Below are positions 50,059-57,708 of a stretch of 64,000 nucleotides of DNA, piece after piece; positions within the stretch are counted from its first letter, which is position 1, and every line of letters starts with the position of its first letter. This DNA is from a virus: the IMG/VR virus record IMGVR_UViG_3300042446_001732, positions 1-64,000 of that record. One strand, written 5' to 3'. A program made the translations under genes and the position numbers. A model generated the notes under the pieces. The model worked only from the letters and a program-made list of their open reading frames with translations. It was not told the origin of the DNA and made no database searches.

Positions 50059-52032
50059 ATGAGTTTCTTTTACGACCTAAACAAAAAACTAGATGGCATC
50101 CGTGCCACACCTGAAGTCACACACCAGCAACTAAACGAGCGTGATATGAGCCGTGCTGCCAAGGGCTATGAAAAATACGGCAAAGAGGGCATGGAAGCCT
50201 TGGCCAAGGCTGGACGCGAAGGCAAAGCTCTTGACCCTGTCCGCGCCAAGTATGACAAGTATGACAACACCGAAGTAGACGAAGGCGCCCACAGTCAGGA
50301 TGCCATGAAGTTGAATCCAGACTTTAACAAGATTGGCCGCAAGCCTGGCGTCATGGACCGTGTGGCCCAGGGTGTAAAAAAGATAGCTGATTTTGTAGCA
50401 CCTGGCGACGAAGACCTCATGCGTGACCTAGAACGCAAGAGCGGTGGCCGTCGCCCTACCAAAGAAGCTGCCCCAATGTCTGCCAAACAGAAATCGTTTG
50501 CTGCACTTGCTGAGCCTAAGGACAAGATCACCTTTGCCGACAAGATTGCTGGTGCCAAGAAAGAAGTTGACGAGATGCTGGGTGATGTTGCTGCCGAAGC
50601 AATGAAGAAAGCACTAGGCGGCGGTAAAGGTCGCAATGCTGAAATGGACGAAGCCAGCCAAGACAATGCATTCACTGCACACAAGCGAGCCCGTGTTGAA
50701 CAACCCAAAGTAGGCACAATCACTCATGGTTCCAAGCATGACGTAGAAGAAATTCCTGGCGGTCGCAGAGTCACTCGTCGCACTGATGCACAAGGTATCA
50801 GCGTTGGGGCCGATGATGACAAGCCAGCAGATGGCGAAAAGCGTGGACGTGGACGACCAAAAGGTCCTGAGAAAGCACCTGAGCGTGTGACTGGTGGTGC
50901 TACCAAGCACAAAGGCGGTCGACAAATGGCCAAAGAAGATGACAACGAAAGCGACGAAATCAAACAAGCAGTGGCCATGCTGAAGAAAGCTGGCTACAAA
51001 GTTAGCAAAGCCGCCGACAGTGCTGAACAAGTGGATGAAAAAGCCGTAAGCAAAAAACAACAAAAGTTCATGGGCATGGTGCATGCTGCACAAAAAGGTG
51101 ACAAGCCTGCCAGTGGAGCAGTTGCTAAAACAGCCAAGACCATGGGCAAAAAAGACGCAGAAGATTTTGCTGCAACCAAGCACAAGGGCCTGCCAGAAAA
51201 GAAAAAGCCTGAAGCCAAGAAAAAAGAAGTTGAAGAAACTTCTGACAACACACCAAGCAAGAGCTCAGGTGGCTTCAAGTTTGGTGGCGGCATCTACGAC
51301 AGCCTGAATCGTGACCTTGAAAATATGATTGCTGAAAGCATGAGCCGTCTTGACGAAAGCATGAGCATCAACATGAGCATGAACAACGACGAGCACGGTG
51401 GTCCAACTCGCAGTCTCACAGTCACAGCAACAGATGACGATGCAATGAAACTGAGTCAACTGTTGAAGAGTGCAGGACTTGGCGGAGGCGATGAAGGCTA
51501 CGGTGGTAGTGGAACACCTGACTGTTCATGTGGTGAACAACAAATGGACGAAGTGTCCATGAATCAGCCTGACTATCCTACCAATACTGAAACCAGCAAT
51601 GATGCACTGCAATACTCAGGTGGCCTGAACAAGCCCAAGTCAACTGGACAGACTACAATTCCTGTAATTGCCAGCCAAGAAGAACGTCAGTACACACAAG
51701 AAGGTTCTGACTATGACGACCTACAGGACAAAATACAATGGTTGATGGGTGCGCCAAATTATCTCAAACCCGACGAAGCCCGAGAAGCAGCAGCCTATAC
51801 ACCGGACACTGACAGTATCTGGGATGGCTATCGTGACGACACCAACGAAGATCCCATTGCTAGAATGATGGACATGGCTGGTGTCAAGAAAGCCAAGCCA
51901 GATTTTCTGGACGTTGACAAAGATGGTGACAAAAAAGAACCATTCAAGAAAGCAGCCAGCGAAAAAGAAAAACAAGTTGACGAAAGCATTTTTGCTATGA
52001 CAGCAAACTTGTGGAAAACCTACAAAGGATAA
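50059..52032 (+). CDS. Large charged, low-complexity phage protein, 657 aa
   Basis: Highly charged and mostly disordered: Lys-rich segments (KRGRGRPKGPEKAPERV, an AT-hook-like GRGRPKGP at about 272; KKKPEAKKKEVEE), Asp/Glu patches, a small globular stretch (RSLTVTATDDDAMKLSQLLKSAGLGGG, with CSC), and an ending ESIFAMTANLWKTYKG. The N-terminus SFFYDLNKKLDGIRATP is conserved-looking. The composition suits a DNA-associated head-internal protein. No enzyme motif is seen. It lies four bases after the preceding candidate head protein and is followed by a 60-aa ORF. Confidence 0.65.
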   Translation: MSFFYDLNKKLDGIRATPEVTHQQLNERDMSRAAKGYEKYGKEGMEALAKAGREGKALDPVRAKYDKYDNTEVDEGAHSQDAMKLNPDFNKIGRKPGVMDRVAQGVKKIADFVAPGDEDLMRDLERKSGGRRPTKEAAPMSAKQKSFAALAEPKDKITFADKIAGAKKEVDEMLGDVAAEAMKKALGGGKGRNAEMDEASQDNAFTAHKRARVEQPKVGTITHGSKHDVEEIPGGRRVTRRTDAQGISVGADDDKPADGEKRGRGRPKGPEKAPERVTGGATKHKGGRQMAKEDDNESDEIKQAVAMLKKAGYKVSKAADSAEQVDEKAVSKKQQKFMGMVHAAQKGDKPASGAVAKTAKTMGKKDAEDFAATKHKGLPEKKKPEAKKKEVEETSDNTPSKSSGGFKFGGGIYDSLNRDLENMIAESMSRLDESMSINMSMNNDEHGGPTRSLTVTATDDDAMKLSQLLKSAGLGGGDEGYGGSGTPDCSCGEQQMDEVSMNQPDYPTNTETSNDALQYSGGLNKPKSTGQTTIPVIASQEERQYTQEGSDYDDLQDKIQWLMGAPNYLKPDEAREAAAYTPDTDSIWDGYRDDTNEDPIARMMDMAGVKKAKPDFLDVDKDGDKKEPFKKAASEKEKQVDESIFAMTANLWKTYKG

Positions 52033-52037
52033 TTATC

Positions 52038-52220
52038 ATGATGAAACCATACACAGAAATTCAAGCTCAACATGCACGTAACGAAGCCAGTGGATATGTA
52101 CCACCAGCATTTACTCCAGCAACTGTGAAACAAACTCCTGTGGAAATTCCTGGAGTCATGTATCAGTCTGCCAGCTTGTATCAACCGGTTGTGAGTCAAC
52201 CGCCTGAGGACAAGAAATAA
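52038..52220 (+). CDS. Small phage protein, 60 aa
   Basis: A 60-aa polar, Pro/Gln-rich peptide (MMKPYTEIQAQHARNEASGY). AAAGGAT seven bases before the ATG at 52038 fixes the start. It sits within the late run 49.4-53.3 kb and its stop overlaps the next ATG by one base. No recognised family. Confidence 0.6.
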   Translation: MMKPYTEIQAQHARNEASGYVPPAFTPATVKQTPVEIPGVMYQSASLYQPVVSQPPEDKK

Positions 52221-52549
52221 TGCCTCAAGCAAATGTATACACAAGTGCATCGGCACAGGCCTGGTTCACAGACAAGGCTCGCATCAGCACTGGCAGTAAC
52301 ACTGTGACGTTTCAGGTTGAAGCGGTACAATTGACCTATCAGAATCCAGGCACAGGCAACTGGGCCAATGCAGGCACAGCGGTAGGCAACATCTACAGCA
52401 ATGCTGTCGCAATTCCGGCAAACAGTCGTCAAGACATCTATGTTGGCGTGGGCAACAAGCTCACAATAGCAGGCGGCAACGTTACTATTCAAGAACTTGG
52501 CACAGCCAGTTCTGCTACCGCTGGCGAGAATGGCATAGGCAACGGCTAA
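52220..52549 (+). CDS. Small beta-type protein, 109 aa
   Basis: A 109-aa protein with alternating strands (VYTSASAQAWFTDKARISTG, TVTFQVEAVQLTYQNPG, VAIPANSRQDIYVGVGNKLTIAGG) resembling small virion surface domains such as the 110-aa protein at 24555, but without clear sequence identity. It overlaps neighbours at both ends by one base (TAATG), indicating coupled expression. Function unknown. Confidence 0.62.
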   Translation: MPQANVYTSASAQAWFTDKARISTGSNTVTFQVEAVQLTYQNPGTGNWANAGTAVGNIYSNAVAIPANSRQDIYVGVGNKLTIAGGNVTIQELGTASSATAGENGIGNG

Positions 52550-52920
52550 TGCGAGCCAATGAGTTCATTGCAGAAGCCCATATTGGCCAGATTAGCAAAC
52601 GCAATCAAAACGCCACAGTGGGGCTGAACAAGTTTCGTGATCAGAAATTTGCTGATCGTGTGTATGAACTCAATCGTATCATGATGGCTGTGGCATCAAC
52701 TGATGGCACCTTTGTGCCTGATGTTGATGGTGAATCATGGGCAGGTCGCAACAATATTGCTGTGCCATACACCAAAGAAGAACAAAACATGCTGGCAAAA
52801 GCATTCCAAGCTGTGGGCAGTCATCACGAAGACATGAATCACGGTGATTTAAAATCTGCAGAGCATCCGGCTGTGAACACTATTAGCCCCATGCAGTCAT
52901 TCAAGGGCTATCCGCGATGA
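52549..52920 (+). CDS. Putative head-packaged protein, capsid-targeting-like N-terminus, 123 aa
   Basis: MRANEFIAE at the N-terminus is nearly the T4 capsid-targeting sequence MKTYQEFIAE and carries the gp21 cleavage motif IAE at residues 7-9. The rest (ADRVYELNRIMMAVASTDGT, ESWAGRNNIAVPYTKEEQNML) is a helical domain seen in environmental T4-like phages. It ends SFKGYPR, matching the ending of the next gene. The two are adjacent, overlapping by 4 nt, and probably serve related roles inside the head. Confidence 0.65.
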   Translation: MRANEFIAEAHIGQISKRNQNATVGLNKFRDQKFADRVYELNRIMMAVASTDGTFVPDVDGESWAGRNNIAVPYTKEEQNMLAKAFQAVGSHHEDMNHGDLKSAEHPAVNTISPMQSFKGYPR

Positions 52921-53303
52921 GAGCCCGTGAATTCCTTAAAGAAGAAACAACGTTGCCTCCTGAACAAGGAGATCCAATGAATCATGTGTTTACCTTGCCT
53001 GGAGTAAAGTCTAGTGATCCGTACCAAATCTATAGACTGGGCGTAGCAATAGCCCGTGCTCGCAGCGATGCTGGCACAGATGGTATCACTGACAAATTAC
53101 CCAACTGGTCAGCACAAGCCGCTTTTGGTGAAGATGCTGTGATTGCTGGATTCAACGACAGTGCTGGTCCAGCAATTGACTATGCATTAAAAATGGCCGG
53201 CCTGCCTGTTAAAAAAGTTCAGATAAGTACTCCAAACAGCCTAGAGCCCGCCCTGGTAAATCGTCAAAGCCCTGTTAACGCCTTTGCTGGCTACCCTCGC
53301 TAA
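52917..53303 (+). CDS. Putative head-packaged protein, capsid-targeting-like N-terminus, 128 aa
   Basis: MRAREFLKE repeats the targeting-like opening of the previous protein with LKE at residues 7-9. The central domain differs (DPYQIYRLGVAIARARSDAG, SAQAAFGEDAVIAGFNDS, DYALKMAGLPVKKVQIST), and the end again is P-V-N-A-F-A-G-Y-P-R. Shared ends around different middles suggest a cassette in which delivery signals are kept while cargo changes. No enzyme motif is recognised. Confidence 0.65.
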   Translation: MRAREFLKEETTLPPEQGDPMNHVFTLPGVKSSDPYQIYRLGVAIARARSDAGTDGITDKLPNWSAQAAFGEDAVIAGFNDSAGPAIDYALKMAGLPVKKVQISTPNSLEPALVNRQSPVNAFAGYPR

Positions 53304-53318
53304 TCAATTTTTTTTTGC

Positions 53319-53324
53319 TAAATA
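53319..53324 (+). promoter_or_regulatory. Late promoter core GCTAAATAC before the paired fibre genes
   Basis: GCTAAATAC preceded by a nine-T tract. It lies 23 nt before the ATG at 53348, with GAGGA between. Confidence 0.65.
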
Positions 53325-53347
53325 CTCCAACGAGGAATATTTAGATC

Positions 53348-53956
53348 ATGGCCAATCCACCACCACCATACGACAACATCACCGGCATTAGCCGTGCTGT
53401 GATGAAGGACAACGCACAAGAAACCATTGGCAATTACAATGGTGTTGCTCGCCCCAGCGAATTAGTAGTCAACCAACTCACACAAGATATCTATGTGGGC
53501 AACACCAATGGAAATTTAAATTTGGTAGCATACGGATCAGGCGTTACCAGCACCACAACATTCAACTCGCAGTTCACTGACGGATCAGGCACATTTGCTG
53601 GCGGCACTACCACAGCATCCTATGTGCGTATGGGTCCGCTGATGTATATACATGTGTATGTGGATTTTACAGGGGTTACCAACTTTGGCAGCACAGGATA
53701 TCAGATTACACTGCCCACACCTGCAATAACCACATTTAGACTGGCAGGCGGCAGTCTGCATCAAACAGCCGGTGCTGGTTCTCCTGCCCTGTATCATATT
53801 GCTGGCATTGTAGACGTCGTTGACAGCACCACAGTCATGAAACTATACTATTCTGGTAGCACCACTGATCTAGTTTGGAAATTCAACACTCCGGCCACAG
53901 GCGCCTGGCAATCGGGCGCACATTTTGATATCTCGGGTACTTACCAAATAGCATAA
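53348..53956 (+). CDS. Virion protein with NPPPPYDNITGISR N-terminal domain, 202 aa
   Basis: Residues 1-60 (NPPPPYDNITGISRAVMKDN, ARPSELVVNQLTQDIYVGN) form a domain duplicated at the start of the next gene and common to fibre-like proteins, probably the virion attachment part. Residues 75-202 (TTTFNSQFTDGSGTF, YVRMGPLMYIHVYVDFTGV) resemble a compact jelly-roll tip domain of receptor-binding proteins. The first 43 coding bases are nearly identical to those of the next gene. It is likely an alternative or short fibre. Confidence 0.7.
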   Translation: MANPPPPYDNITGISRAVMKDNAQETIGNYNGVARPSELVVNQLTQDIYVGNTNGNLNLVAYGSGVTSTTTFNSQFTDGSGTFAGGTTTASYVRMGPLMYIHVYVDFTGVTNFGSTGYQITLPTPAITTFRLAGGSLHQTAGAGSPALYHIAGIVDVVDSTTVMKLYYSGSTTDLVWKFNTPATGAWQSGAHFDISGTYQIA

Positions 53957-53957
53957 C

Positions 53958-55355
53958 ATGGCCAATCCACCACCACCATACGACAACATTACCGGCATTT
54001 CACGTGCCGCAATGAAGGACAACGCCCAAGTTACCTTGGCCGAATACGACGGAAATGCCAGACCAGGTGAACTAGTAGTAGATCAAACCACAAGCATTGT
54101 GTATGTGGGCAACGCTCTAGGCGACCTAACAGCAGTAGCCACACCAGGTGGCGCAACAACCTGGGCACTGTTAAGCAACAAAGATGGTGCCGCAGGACCC
54201 ACTATCATAGCCCTGGGCCAAAATGCTGGGTTTGACGGTCAGGCCAATGCTGCCATAGCCCTGGGTGAGGCAGCCGGTGCGGGAGGCCAAAATTCAGCAG
54301 CAATTGCAATTGGACAAAATGCCGGGGCCAACACCACCCAAGGCTCGAGTGCTGTGGCCATTGGTGTCTCAACTGGATTTGATGCTCAAGGCCAGTACGG
54401 CGTGGCTATTGGTGCATTTACTGCAACAACTTTGCAAGGTGCTCGATCAGTGGCCATTGGACTCAGTAGTGGCCAAACCACACAAGGCACTGACGCTGTG
54501 GCCATAGGTCAATATGCTGGCAACGAAGTACAAAGCGTCTCAGCAGTGGCCATTGGTAACAATGCTGGTTATACTGGTCAAGGCATAAGTTCTGTGGCCA
54601 TTGGCCAAGGTGCTGGTTTGACCAATCAAGGTAATCAAAGTGTTGCAATTGGACAAAATGCTGGCGCCACCCAAGGATCAACAGCAGTGGCAATTGGTCA
54701 AAATGCCGGTGGCGGCGTTGCTTTGCAAGGTGATGACGCAGTGGCCATTGGCCACGGTGCAGGCGAAAATACGCAAGGTACTCAATCAGTTGCCATTGGA
54801 TTATACGCTGGCCAAAACACACAAGGTCAGTTAGCAGTGGCCATTGGTACCAATGCTGGCAATACCAGCCAGGGCAATAGTGCAGTAGCCATTGGTGATA
54901 ATGCTGGAATTGACAATCAGGGCGATCAGAGCGTGGCCATAGGCCAGCAGTCTGGCAATACCAATCAAGGCCCCCAGTCAGTGGCCATTGGTACCCAGGC
55001 CGGTTTCACTGGGCAGGGTGTGCTTGCTGTGGCCATTGGCATCCAGTCTGGTTATGACACACAGGGTGATAATTCGGTAGCCATTGGCCGCAATGCTGGT
55101 TATGTCACACAAGGTGCCAATGCAGTGGCCATTGGTAGCAAGGCCGGACCAAGCAGTCAAGCCAGCAACTCAATCATCATAAATGCCACTGGTAACAACC
55201 TGAATCAAACCACAGCCAACACATTCACAGTGAAACCTGTGCGAGCAGTGACCAGTGTGACTTTTGCCGCACCCACATCAGGATCAATACCTGCAGGATT
55301 CTCACCCATGTACTACAATCCCACCACAGGTGAGATTATTGTGATCACAACTTAA
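53958..55355 (+). CDS. YadA-head-like beta-roll fibre protein, 465 aa
   Basis: The first 60 residues repeat the NPPPPYDNITGISR domain of the previous gene. Residues about 75-400 are twenty repeats of about 16 residues, (S/A)VAIGxxAGxxxQGxx, the pattern of YadA/Hia-type left-handed beta-roll heads and of similar repeats in some viral fibres. The C-terminal 60 residues (TTANTFTVKPVRAVTSVTFA, IPAGFSPMYYNPTTGEI) close the fibre. It is likely a trimeric adhesin-like fibre contacting the host. The gene starts one base after the preceding stop region (2-nt gap). Confidence 0.78.
   Translation: MANPPPPYDNITGISRAAMKDNAQVTLAEYDGNARPGELVVDQTTSIVYVGNALGDLTAVATPGGATTWALLSNKDGAAGPTIIALGQNAGFDGQANAAIALGEAAGAGGQNSAAIAIGQNAGANTTQGSSAVAIGVSTGFDAQGQYGVAIGAFTATTLQGARSVAIGLSSGQTTQGTDAVAIGQYAGNEVQSVSAVAIGNNAGYTGQGISSVAIGQGAGLTNQGNQSVAIGQNAGATQGSTAVAIGQNAGGGVALQGDDAVAIGHGAGENTQGTQSVAIGLYAGQNTQGQLAVAIGTNAGNTSQGNSAVAIGDNAGIDNQGDQSVAIGQQSGNTNQGPQSVAIGTQAGFTGQGVLAVAIGIQSGYDTQGDNSVAIGRNAGYVTQGANAVAIGSKAGPSSQASNSIIINATGNNLNQTTANTFTVKPVRAVTSVTFAAPTSGSIPAGFSPMYYNPTTGEIIVITT
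54200..55170 (+). repeat. Twenty in-frame 48-nt-type repeats (VAIGxxAGxxxQG)
   Basis: About twenty degenerate units of mostly 48 nt, with single 45- and 54-nt units, each containing a GTGGCCATTGGT-like core. They are coding beta-roll repeats, not CRISPR. Confidence 0.85.
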
Positions 55356-55363
55356 AATTTAAC

Positions 55364-55801
55364 ATGAAAAAATTACTTGCACTCTTGCTGATCGTGCCTG
55401 TGCTGGCTGTTGCACAACCCCGACAACGACCGGGCGTGACCTATGACGCTGTGATCACCAGAGTCATAGACGGTGACACTGTGGCTTTTCAGGCAGACTT
55501 TTTGCCTGCGCCACTCAAAAAAGAACTATCAATCAGAGTGTACGGTGTGGACACTCCTGAAAAAGGATTCCGTGCCCAATGCCCTAGTGAAGCACAGCGT
55601 GGAGAAGCAGCCACAGCATTTACCAAAGCTCAAATCAACGCTGCAACTAAGCGTCAAATCGTACTCATGGACTGGGACAAGTATGGTGGTCGTGTGCTGG
55701 GTGATGTGCTGTTAAACGGACAAAGCCTGCGTGGCATGCTGATACAAAATGGTTTTGCTCGTGAATACTACGGCGAAGCCAAAACATCCTGGTGCCAATG
55801 A
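55364..55801 (+). CDS. Secreted thermonuclease (SNase-like), 145 aa
   Basis: A signal peptide (MKKLLALLLIVPVLAVA, likely cut near residue 18) precedes a staphylococcal-nuclease domain: VITRVIDGDTVAF, LSIRVYGVDTPE with the Arg, Asp and Glu of the active site, and YGGRVLGDVLLNGQSL with the second Arg, ending NGFAREYYG. The full catalytic set (R, D, E, R) is visible. Exported Ca-dependent DNase/RNase may degrade competing DNA in the periplasm or outside. Thermonuclease genes are known in marine T4-like phages. Cysteines at the end could form a disulphide. Confidence 0.88.
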   Translation: MKKLLALLLIVPVLAVAQPRQRPGVTYDAVITRVIDGDTVAFQADFLPAPLKKELSIRVYGVDTPEKGFRAQCPSEAQRGEAATAFTKAQINAATKRQIVLMDWDKYGGRVLGDVLLNGQSLRGMLIQNGFAREYYGEAKTSWCQ

Positions 55802-55809
55802 TCCGCCTG

Positions 55810-55815
55810 TAAATA
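55810..55815 (+). promoter_or_regulatory. Late promoter core TAAATA inside a small inverted repeat
   Basis: CCTGTAAATACAGG: the core is enclosed by CCTGT / ACAGG and ends four bases before the ATG at 55820. Confidence 0.5.
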
Positions 55816-55819
55816 CAGG

Positions 55820-56962
55820 ATGACGAATTTTTACTGTGCAGCCCCTTGGCGTGGCCTGCATATCAATCCCCGAGGCGATGTAAAAACCTGTTGTGCTGGC
55901 GACCCCAACATGCTGGGCAATTTAAACACACAGACCATCGAACAGATCCTCAACAGTGATTTGATGACAGAAATTCGTGGCAGCATTGCCCAGGGCCAAA
56001 GTCATCAGTACTGTTCAAACTGTGTGCAAGCCGAGCGCCATGGCGGTGACTCCGAACGAGCCTGGCACAACCGTGACAATCCCAATTTTGATTTTGCCAA
56101 GGCCGGTGACAAATATCACTATCCAGTCATTGTTGATATTCGTTGGAACACCACTTGTAATCTAAGTTGCAACTATTGTATGGAATATTGCAGTTCAAAA
56201 TGGGCCGCGTTGAAAGGTATTCCTGTCAAGTCTGGTACTAGACCCTACTACGAACAAGTGTGTGATTTCATCGAGCAACATTATGAACACATTCACGAAG
56301 TGGCACTGGTAGGCGGCGAGCCGTTGTTGCTGCCAGAAAATAATCGCTTGCTGGACGTGATACCTAAAGATGCAGTTGTTACCTTGATTACCAATCTTAC
56401 CGGCGATCTTGAAAACAATCGAATATTTCAAAAACTAGCAAAACGAAATCGTGTTGGCTGGAGTATGAGCTTTGACAACATAGGCCCAAGATTAGAATAT
56501 GTTCGCTATGGCGCTGGTTGGGAAGAAATACAACGCAACCTTGCCCTGGTCAAAAATCTAATGACCACACAGGGACACTCAGGCGGCATACATGCAGTGT
56601 ACAACATATACAATGCCACACGCATCTGTGAACTGCGTGAGTTTGCCAAACAGACTGGAACCACTGTGCTATGGCAGAATCTTTTTCAACCCGACTACCT
56701 TGATCCATTCTTGCATGGTCCAACAGTTGCTGCCGAAGCAATTGCTGAGATTGAGCGCTTTTATGCATCAGGCATTGCTACCGCTGCTGAACGGGTGTTC
56801 TTTGACCGTGCATTGCAGAGCTATCGTTCAGTGACCCACCCACGGCCCAATATTGAACATCAGTTTGCACAGCATATTCAACAGATTGAAAATCAGTACC
56901 ACCCAGACTCAAAAGGACAGTTTACAAGTTTGTGGCCTGAACTAGCAACACTATGCAAATAA
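55820..56962 (+). CDS. Twitch/SPASM-type radical SAM protein, 380 aa
   Basis: An N-terminal auxiliary-cluster region (FYCAAPWRGLHINPRGDVKTCC, with C65 and C68 in YCSNC) precedes the radical SAM core, where CNLSCNYC places C113, C117 and C120 on the [4Fe-4S] cluster. VALVGGEPLL is the SAM motif. This order is the twitch-domain radical SAM type common in marine T4-like phages. The substrate is unknown. It overlaps the following SGNH gene by 10 nt, so they are likely co-translated and may act on the same acceptor. Confidence 0.88.
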   Translation: MTNFYCAAPWRGLHINPRGDVKTCCAGDPNMLGNLNTQTIEQILNSDLMTEIRGSIAQGQSHQYCSNCVQAERHGGDSERAWHNRDNPNFDFAKAGDKYHYPVIVDIRWNTTCNLSCNYCMEYCSSKWAALKGIPVKSGTRPYYEQVCDFIEQHYEHIHEVALVGGEPLLLPENNRLLDVIPKDAVVTLITNLTGDLENNRIFQKLAKRNRVGWSMSFDNIGPRLEYVRYGAGWEEIQRNLALVKNLMTTQGHSGGIHAVYNIYNATRICELREFAKQTGTTVLWQNLFQPDYLDPFLHGPTVAAEAIAEIERFYASGIATAAERVFFDRALQSYRSVTHPRPNIEHQFAQHIQQIENQYHPDSKGQFTSLWPELATLCK

Positions 56963-57708
56963 CAACACCTTGGCATTTTGGAATACCGTATGCTGGCTAT
57001 ACCTCTGAATGGTTGCCCACAGACACCAAAGAAAATTTTCAACGGCTCATGCAAGAGCCCAAGCATCAAGAGTATTTTGGCAGCAAAGGGTGGGACCAGC
57101 CTGGTGCAATCACCTACAAAATAAACAGTCACGGATTTAGATCAGAAGAATTTGATCCTGCTGCGCCTAGTATAGTGTCATTGGGTTGCAGTTATACCAT
57201 TGGTATTGGCCTACCTGAACATGCTACCTGGTCACACCTGGTCGCGCAAGCCACAGGATTAAAAAACTACAATCTGGCCTGGGCTGGTACCAGTGCAGAC
57301 ACATGCTTTATGCAGGCGCAGTATTGGTTGCCTATATTGCGTCCTAAACTGGTGGTAATGGTGGCCCCTCCCAAACACAGATTTGATTTGATTTCAGAAG
57401 ATCCTACACTGCCACATGACACATACATGTCTTCGGGCGGATCGTGTGAATCATATCGTGACAATTTTGTCAAAACTTGGCTGCTGAATGATCGTAACGC
57501 AGAGTTAAATAGCTCACGTAATCGATGGGCAGTGCAAGGATTATGTGCTAACCTGGGCATTGCATGTTTGACCTACGATGCACATGAATGGTTTGCCAAG
57601 AGTCGTGAAGAATTAGAATACGCAAGAGACCACATGCACGCCGGCCCCCGTGGGCATCAGCTACTAGCAGAAAGAATCATAAATGATTGGCGCAAAAAAC
57701 ACACTTGA
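56953..57708 (+). CDS. SGNH/GDSL-like hydrolase, 251 aa
   Basis: IVSLGCSYTIGIGLPEHATW is the block I Ser region, LKNYNLAWAGTSADTCFMQA the Gly block, and DHMHAGPRGHQLLAERI the closing Asp/His block typical of SGNH esterases. VVMVAPPKHRFDLI may correspond to the Asn block, though the Asn is absent. Overlaps with the radical SAM gene (10 nt) and with terminase gp17 (26 nt) place it in one translation unit. Deacylation of a glycan or lipid is the family role; the substrate is not known. Confidence 0.72.
   Translation: MQITTPWHFGIPYAGYTSEWLPTDTKENFQRLMQEPKHQEYFGSKGWDQPGAITYKINSHGFRSEEFDPAAPSIVSLGCSYTIGIGLPEHATWSHLVAQATGLKNYNLAWAGTSADTCFMQAQYWLPILRPKLVVMVAPPKHRFDLISEDPTLPHDTYMSSGGSCESYRDNFVKTWLLNDRNAELNSSRNRWAVQGLCANLGIACLTYDAHEWFAKSREELEYARDHMHAGPRGHQLLAERIINDWRKKHT

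Noticed and set aside
54200-55170. CRISPR-like regular array
   Set aside because: The 48-nt units are degenerate, in frame and encode VAIGxxAG beta-roll repeats. There are no palindromic direct repeats or unique spacers.
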